In this document: positions 25,601-34,600 of the stretch, piece after piece
Layout: every line of letters begins with the position of its first letter
Numbering within the stretch: position 1 is the stretch's first letter
From: Ciona intestinalis
Taxonomy: Eukaryota; Chordata; Ascidiacea; Phlebobranchia; Cionidae
Assembly: GCF_000224145.3 (NCBI RefSeq)
Contig: NC_020166.2
Coordinates: forward strand, 1,491,966 to 1,555,965
Direction of reading: 5' to 3'
DNA: 64,000 nucleotides
Program-made: the position numbers and the translations under genes
Notes under the pieces: model-generated
Seen by the model: the letters and a program-made list of their open reading frames with translations, nothing else
Told to the model about the DNA's origin: nothing
Database searches by the model: none

Positions 25601-28600
25601 GTGAGAAAGTGTAGACCCTTGACGGTTGCGACTTAAAATAGCGCAGCGTGGAGCGTAAATTGGACCCAAGCACGAAAAGTGCGATGCTTGGTATATCATG
25701 GTGACCGGTATTTGACCTTTCATATTAAATGAGTTGTGTTTCGTCACAGTAAGGATTTTTGAGGTTAGGGGGTGATAATTTGGGATAGGTTGCGTATGTT
25801 TATATATAATTTAGAAGTTATTAAAGGAAATACCAACACTGGGTAAAAGTTGCCTTGCCATTTCTATAAGGCAAATTTTAACAAATTGATCACTCGTCGT
25901 TTATGAATAAAATCAATAAAAAAAAGTTTTTAAAAATTAAAAAAGGAGAAAAAGGATTACTTAGAAAAATGTCTCGTACTTGAACGGAACATGCAGAAGC
26001 AATTACTGGCTTCTTAAAATTTCTACGGGGCGAGGAGTTCTCACACGACAGCCCCGACTTATGGAACGTGTGCGACACTTGAGAACCATTCACTGCTGGC
26101 GGAGCGGTTGGGATAATGTTACCCCTGTTTGATGGGGTACAACGTGACGTCACATGGGGGTTGGGTAAGGGCGTAGGGTGTTTTCAAGATGACGTAATAT
26201 TTAGAAGCATTGGGCTAGTTTTTATTGTGAGTTTAAAAGTGTAAATATGAAGTTGCTTTGTAACATGAACAATAATATGTCTAACTCTGGCCTAAATCTT
26301 AGGTCGCATTGCACACCACGCTGTAGCATCCACACATGTAGAATAGAAAATAAATTTTTGTCGTTTTTATATGCTATGCACAACGATAGAAAACGCCATA
26401 AAAAGAGTGTTTTTTTTGTAATTATATCAGATTTATAGCAATCGGCAAAGTTTTTTCGTTGCAAGCTTACGCCCCAACACTTTGTTAATAGAAACACATT
26501 ATACACAGACGTTAAATTCCATATTATGGATAATTATGTACCTACGTACATGCTGTGGTTCCACTATAACATAGAGAATAAGTCACGACGAAAGAGTGCG
26601 TTTTAATATGGCCCAGTTATAGCGGGCACGGTGTTTAGCTATATGACAGTTTGATTGAGTTAGAATGGCTACGACAATTGCACAAAGAGGTGGATCTACG
26701 GATCGTTCATATCAATAGACACCACGAGTGTGACGTAACCACGGTAAACTAGCAGTGTTTCCACGTATTTTTCGGGTTAAAATTAAGTTGGATAAGGACA
26801 GCTGAATTATAGGTTAATTTTAAAACGTATAAACAACTTTAAAAAAGTGATATAGAAATAGAATAGAAAGCATGTGACGTTAAAACACGACTTAATAAAC
26901 AAGTTACAAGAGATCTTAATTTATAAAGAAAAGAATAAAAACAATGCAAACCAAAATTTTTAAGCTTTATTTATAAAGTGTGGAATATTGGGGCTGATAA
27001 AATATAAAAAACAATTTATTGCTTAAATTAATGAACTAACGTGATGGTGTTAAATTTTCATTGGTCAACACTTTAAACGGAAGGAGCCACAGCCGCGGTC
27101 GGTGTAACACACAGTACACGCTCGAGCGCCACAGTATGTGGGCGTAGTTAGGGGGGGGGGACACGGGTTTGATAATTGTTCGTGGGGGTTAAGGGTTATT
27201 TTATGATTGGGTGACTTGCAAACTTTGGGTCAAAATTTATGCGACAGATTGTGCGGTTACTTTGTGCAGCAAAAATTGTCTTTATTGTAAATTTCACGGG
27301 TTTTTAGGTTCTATCTAAATTTCACGTTTTAAATTTCTTTTTTTTGGTAAAATACAAAAAAAACATTAAAATAAATAATAAATTTATACAAATTCGGTAA
27401 ATAAATAGATTTAAAACAACAAAATTTTAAACTGTTTCATGTTGTTTCAATTAGGAAATGCACGGGAAGAGATACGTAATCCAACGACTGCTTGGTGCAT
27501 TGAGGCAACGTATAGAGATTGAGACGACAGCCAACCCACAACTCGAAAATGGGGTATGATATTAAAGCGTGGAGCATTAGTGAGGTGTTGAGGTGTCACG
27601 AAAACATGCGACAGGACCACCCAGGTTTCGGAACACCGTTGGAATATATTGGGTTAGAAATACGTGAGCTTACAATGGTGACGTGACACTGTATAATCCC
27701 TTGAAGTTATAGCTAATATAGGGACTGTGGTATGAATGTACTCGATAGAGATTAACAAAACTACACACAAACCATAAAATATACACTATTCAATGATGAT
27801 GATGATTATGAATGTAACTACAATTTAACAATATCCTCCAAATTTTACTAAAAATTAAAATCGTGACTCCTACGAACGAGTTCTACTTTACCGGAATTCC
27901 GTATTCTGCTAACTGCGTAGGCGTTGGGATAGCGTTCAACCCATTATCGGGTACTCCGAGCAATTTTTGCAGTAAAATAGCGGGCTTTAAATTAACGGCC
28001 ACGCGTTTATTTTCGGCGGCCATAGCGTGACAAAACACAAACCGGGAGAAGGACTAGCACGAAGGTAGGATACGCGTGATGCTAACTTAGGGAGAAAATT
28101 ACTGCTCTGTTAGATATATGCAGCCAATTTCTGGGACGTAATGAAAGTGCCGAGGGACTAAAAGTACAAATATAGGTGCCGGGTGTGTAGGTTTATTGAA
28201 TACTCGCATGCAAAGTGCTGCTGTCGCGAGCAAATAACCGAGCGTTTTGATCACAAAATCACAGGATTGCTGTAACCGCAGGTTAAGGTTAATATGTCGG
28301 GTAATATACGCGGAGGTAATTTCAATAAATCACCTTATAAAATAATGAATAAGATAGATATTAGATCCGCAATCATTCAAGTCTGAAACAATTTTCCCCA
28401 AAAAGCGTGGCTCTTTAGCGACCGTAGGTGGTAGATACTAGCACGACATTCGACCGGCGTATGGTAAGTATAGTTACAAACCGTGGCTCCTAATATTAAT
28501 ATATAGGAAGTTGGGGCAAGTTGTCTATGTTTTAATTATTTTTATCGTTACTATGGTAGTAAATATTGAAAAGTTACGTAATTATGTAATCTCCACGAAT

Positions 28601-31600
28601 GTAAAGTTTTCTACTGTACGTTTAAACTTGTCTGTAAATATATAGTTATGTGCGCAGTGATCAATACTATATAAAGTTATTAATTTTTTTGCTAAACTTA
28701 TACAATCGTTGGTTTTATCTATAGGTGTGAGGGTCGCCTTAAGCTCTTAGCACGTCTGGAATTTTGGTCCTTGAAATAACACGGAAGGCAACGGTGTCGC
28801 ACAGATGTCACACGTCCCCCTGTCGTGACAAAAGCTGGAAACCGGAACCGCAAGCCAACTAAGGAATTAGACGGTCAACAAAAAATCGTGCAAGCCGTGG
28901 TGAATAGAATTAAGACTGGCGCTATTGTGGACAACAATGGTCAGAAAGCGGATTTTTAATCAGACAAAAACCTGGGGGCGAAAAGCACTTCTAACTTTGG
29001 GGTCGGTGGGGGGGGGTAACCGATCAGTTTAATTTCCCCCGGACCCCATAACGCGATCCTGGACCCATTGTTCCTCAGGAAGCATCAATCTCACGCGCAC
29101 GCAATTGTCAGTGAACAAAAGAAGACAATGAAACAAACCCTACACCGGTTGCAGCGTTGAGTAGAATGCAGATTTCGGGAATTAGGAACAAAGAATAGTG
29201 ATTGAAATTTGCACATAGCTGCCAACTATACATATTCACAAATAGGATCCTTATTATCCAAAACATCTTTTAAAAAAGTGTTTAAACTTATATACCAGAT
29301 GTGCTGTGGTTTTTAGAGTAAAATATCTATGAAGTTATATAATATACTTCTTGTGGCGACGCCTACGTGTTTTAAAGTCCATACTCCTTTTAAGTATTAA
29401 AAACTACGTAATATGCGTTTCTGTATGAAGTCTAATTTCAAACCTAAGAGTAAACAAGAGTTTTAGCGTGTTTACAACTGTATAACAATCCAATCCAAGG
29501 ACACGGACACCTCAGTGAACAATAGGAAAAGGTTTTAAATTTTTTAGCGACAATAGATCCACTAAATAAATAACACAACTATTTTAATGAAATGCGCGAA
29601 AAACACAAAGATTTCGGCTAGTTTGGCCCAAAAAGCGCGGCGTAAGGCATTCCTTTGCGAACCTTAATAGTGTGGGAATATTTAGCTGTGCGACTTTCAC
29701 AGGCGGACTAGCGGCCGGGTGGAAACAGCTCGCTTTGTGATTTTGTTTGCCTGTAAACTCGGGAATAAAGACCAGCGTGCTAGGAACATGGGCATGCACG
29801 GTTGTCGACTTGATACAAAGGTTGTATTTTGAATTCAATGACTTTGTATAAACAGGTCAAGTCAAGGTCGCGTACGGGCTCTGTTTACAAATTCTGAACA
29901 AAACATGCAGCACGTTTAGAAACAGACCTATAGTCCTGTTTTCTGTAGTGTTAGATGAATATTGTTAGCATAGTTTGTAATAAATTTTCGTAATCGTGTG
30001 TTAACAACTAACAACGTTCTTTTTTGAGTAAAGAGGATACGGTTATATATTTCTGTAAATATGAATTGTTTACTACTAAAGGGGACGATAAAAAATGGAA
30101 TGAAAACATGGGTCATCCTACCAAAACTTACTATATATAATTTAAAAAAAGCCATACATGTGTTGCCCGAAGTTTTGTGACGTGTGCAGAGTAGGTTAGT
30201 AGAATTAGAGACAGACTGTCAGATTATACCACTATAAACCACATGTAGAACTATGATGAATAAACCACGGGAAAAATGTAAATCTTAATGACGGTCATTT
30301 TGTCCCAGAATAGGGCACACCCATATATCCGCTACGTCTGTGCTAAACCAGAGTTCTTCTGTAGTGTTATGTCACAAGAATTTTTAGGATATTAAAAGAA
30401 CTGGAACCATGTATGACGTCAGTTGCGTTGACGTCATCGGTTGGTGTAGGGTTACCAGGGAAACGGTCACGTGGGTAGGGGACAATAGAGATACTTGAAT
30501 AAGATATGGGGGAAGCGATTGATATCTGGGACCTTTGATTGAGGGGGTTGGGGGGCATACGGAAGTAGAAACATGCACTAAGTAAATACTAATGACACGT
30601 CTAAACATTAAACAAGTACTAACGTACTATGGCTTGGTAGCAGGTTCAAAAAGTTACTATGCATTATTGAACATGCACCGAACAGCGGCATTCTAGGTTT
30701 CAATAACTCAGTAAGAATACGCCACTTCTCTTAACAAATATTGGCATAATATAGCTTAGAAATAAGCGTTACTGCGCATTCATTATGTACTGTCGTTCTG
30801 GTATACGGTGTTTCAGGAACAAACGGGAATAAGAATACTTTACTATGCATCAAAACAAATAGTGACTACCGACTTACTCTGTGTTGTAATAATCGATTGC
30901 GCAACTGGTTAGCCGTGTAACTAGATGTTTCAGTACGTTGTTCAGTGCAATGTTATTCAATAGTCGTTAGGTTAGGGTATACCAATACGACTACGAGTAC
31001 ATCGTAGGATTACGCATATAATATGTTGATATTTGATGAACGAATATTACAGTAGTCAATACGATTGCAGTGTGAAGTAATTTGAATACATACTGTGGCT
31101 TTTAGACAGAGAGTAAATTCATACTATTGATTTGCGAGCGTCGTTGTCGTCACTTATAACTCTCTGTCGCCACCAAGTAAACGCCGCCACAAAACACACA
31201 TCGTCATACAGTAGCGCTGTTTTTGCACTGGTTATGGTAACTAAATATTCAAGCCAAAACAATCGAAATCAGTTCTACTTATATAACACTTAAAATTATT
31301 TATAGTAGGGTGGAAAAAAATAGATAACTTTTCAATGTATTTTTACATTTTATTTGGTCGCAAACAAAAAATTATAAAACCGTTTCCTCAACTCCCTTAG
31401 ACCGTTGTTAATTGTTTTGTATATTATGTGCTAAAGGTAACCCCAACCCTACTGTATATCATTATTACTGACTATAAACACCAGGCTCACCTTAGATATA
31501 ACCACAGCTGGCATTTGACTTGCTTGAAGTGCAGATAACACAGACAAAGGTGTGAAACCAGAGATTAGAATATATACTATGGTTGAATACAACACAACAA

Positions 31601-34600
31601 ATGCACCGCCTGTACCAGTTTTTCCTTTATAATGCTGAAATTAAAGGATTTGTGTTATGTTTTTGAAAATATCATTTGATCGATTACAAAATTGGCACTT
31701 AATTATCTTGGTGTTTTGAGATTGCAATTAACTGGAGCACAGTGTTTGCCTTTAGAGTCTATACCATAGTACATGGAATTGAAGCTCTACACTACCACCA
31801 TGGTTGGGTATGTCTTGGGCAAGATAGTTACCCCAGTTGTCCCATGAGAGTTTAACACAGTGATTTTATGAGTTTCCGAAATTGTGAGGCATCGCAGAAA
31901 AAAAAGCACAAAGCAGTGTTCGAAACAGAAAACTAGCGTTGTAATGTTACACTATCATTGTCCCGGCATGCAAACATAACCAAGTTACTTTCAATTACAA
32001 CAGAGGGGTGCCTATTGTAATAAAAAAACAGCTGCCAAATGATGTAAGAGAGAACAGCAGCGTCTCTAAAACTAGTGACAATTTACCACCAATTGCTGAG
32101 GGACCATAGTCACAAAATTAGGCGGAAAATAATGACATGAGAGGTTAACGAACCTAACACATTTTCACTGCTACTGCAGTAGTTATCAGTCAGGTTATTA
32201 GGTTACTAAACAATTCAAAACATCAGTGGTGGACAAATTAAAAAATATTTGAAGTGGAACCAATTTATAATATATTACTACATTTCCTTTAAAAAATAAT
32301 ATGCTTTGGTGAATTATTCACAGTTTGGACGAACATAATTTTTTAATGGTATGGCTCTGTTTAAATGAACGTGCAGTTTCTTTATTCTCACATGGCGGGG
32401 AAATGACAGTAGGTATAACACGGATACTCTTTTACATACACACTTAAAAGTTACCAATACCATGTTTGTAATATTGTGGGTGATTTTTTTGTGGTATTTT
32501 ATTAATTTTAGGTAGTTGGCATTTAAAACAACTCATAACTAGGTTGAAAAGNNNNNNNNNNNNNNNNNNNNNNNNNNNNNNNNNNNNNNNNNNNNNNNNN
32601 NNNNNNNNNNNNNNNNNNNNNNNNNNNNNNNNNNNNNNNNNNNNNNNNNNNNNNNNNNNNNNNNNNNNNNNNNNNNTTCCAAGCCAAAACAATCGAAATC
32701 AGTTCTACTTATATAACAAAATTATTTATAGTAGGGTGGAAAAAAAATAGATAACTTTTCAATGAATTTTTACATTTTATTTGGTCGCAAACAAAAAATT
32801 ATAAAACCGTTTCCTCAACTCCCTTAGACCGTTGTTAATTGTTTTGTATATTATGTGCTAAAGGAAACCCCAACCCTACTGTATATCATTATTACTGACT
32901 ATAAACACCAGGCTCACCTTAGATATAACCACAGCTGGCATTTGACTTGCTTGAAGTGCAGATAACACAGACAAAGGTGTGAAACCAGAGATTAGAATAT
33001 ATACTATGGTTGAATACAACACAACAAATGCACCGCCTGTACCAGTTTTGCCTTTATAATGCTGAAATTAAAGGATTTGTGTTATGTTTTTGAAAATATC
33101 ATTTGATCGATTACAAAATTGGCACTTGATTATCTTGGTGTTTTGAGATTGCAATTAACTGGAGCACAGTGTTTGCCTTTAGAGTCTATACCATAGTACA
33201 TGGAATTGAAGCTCTACACTACCACCATGGTTGGGTATGTCTTGGGCAAGATAGTTACCCCAGTTGTCCCATGAGAGTTTAACACAGTGATTTTATGAGT
33301 TTCCGAAATTGTGAGGCATCGCAGAAAAAAAAGCACAAAGCAGTGTACGAAACAGAAAACTAGCATTGTAATGTTACTATCATTGTCCCGGCATGCAAAC
33401 ATAACCAAGTTACTTTCAATTACAACAAAGGAGTGCCTATTGTAATAAAAAAACAGCTGCCAAATTGTAAGAGAGAACAGCAGCGTCTCTAAAACTAGTG
33501 ACAATTTACCACCAATTGCTGAGGGACCATAGTCACAAAATTAGGCGGAAAATAATGACATGAGAGGTTAACGAACCTAACACATTTTCACTGCTACTGC
33601 AGTAGTTATCAGTCAGGTTATTAGGTTACTAAACAATTCAAAACATCAGTGGTGGACAAATTAAAAAATATTTGAAGTGGAACCAATTTATAATATATTA
33701 CTACATTTCCTTTAAAAAATAATATGCTTTGGTGAATTATTTACAGTTTGGACGAACATAATTTTTTAATGGTATGGCTCTGTTTAAATGAACGTGCAGT
33801 TTCTTTATTCTCACATGGCGGGGAAATGACAGTAGGTATAACACGGATACTCTTTTACATACACACTTAAAAGTTACCAATACCATGTTTGTAATATTGT
33901 GGGTGATTTTTTTGTGGTATTTTATTAATTTTAGGTAGTTGGCATTTAAAACAACTCATAACTAGGTTGAAAAGTATCTCGCACAGCGAGACAAAAAAGA
34001 TTTTTTACATGGTTGTGACAACCATCTTCATTTTGACGTGTAGTTTTTTTGTTCACACAAGATATGCATGGTTGATGATTAATGTATTGCATATCATGAT
34101 ATCACAAACATAGCTAAACATTAACTTTTATGTATTGCATATCATGATAATGTATTGCATATCATGATATCACAAACATAGCTAAACATTAACTTTTATT
34201 TACCTGGATCATAGCTCCAATGAACACATTTTGCAACATCAAGAAAAATGCATCGCCCCAAGTACTGAAACAAATACAATGTATTATATTTCATCTCTGT
34301 GCAGTTAATTTGATTAAATAAATCTTTTATTGTTTAGTGGGCCATTAGACATGTTTAAATTTTTTAACTGTAAGCGTGTTTTAACAACCGTTGTTCTGTC
34401 GCTATATCCTGTCTTTTTGTTTAAAATGTTTCTAAATCTTCGCTACCATAATCGAAGATACAAATTGTTATGGACACGCCTCCGAGCACACCCGCGACAG
34501 AAAGGCACTGGCATGCCTTAGCCACGTGACTTGCGCAATGTGCCGCAGTCAGCGTGCCTCATTATTAATTGTGTCGTGTTTCATTATTAATTGTGTAGTT

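Larger units (their letters stand above)
20229..31490 (-). other. MPDU1 intron 5, 11 kb
   Basis: No reading frame with recognisable similarity was found on either strand. Contents: miniature inverted-repeat elements at 22222-22414, 29950-30140 and 31304-31458; a pair of diverged direct repeats at about 20918-20990 and 21048-21118; a tandem repeat at 23998-24190; poly-G runs near 27150 and 29005; TGACGTCA near 26141 and twice in 30415-30440. The remainder is unremarkable AT-rich DNA. Confidence 0.6.
31251..32551. repeat. Haplotype segment S1 (duplicate of 32681-33975)
   Basis: Near-identical to 32681-33975 with scattered substitutions and short indels. Ends at an N gap. Its right part (32243-32551) also overlaps 35073-35380, so S1 and S3 can be joined directly without the middle segment. 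Confidence 0.85.

Noticed and set aside
32444..32750. Open frames running through the N gap
   Set aside because: The length is created by unknown bases; the flanking codons are intronic MPDU1 sequence.
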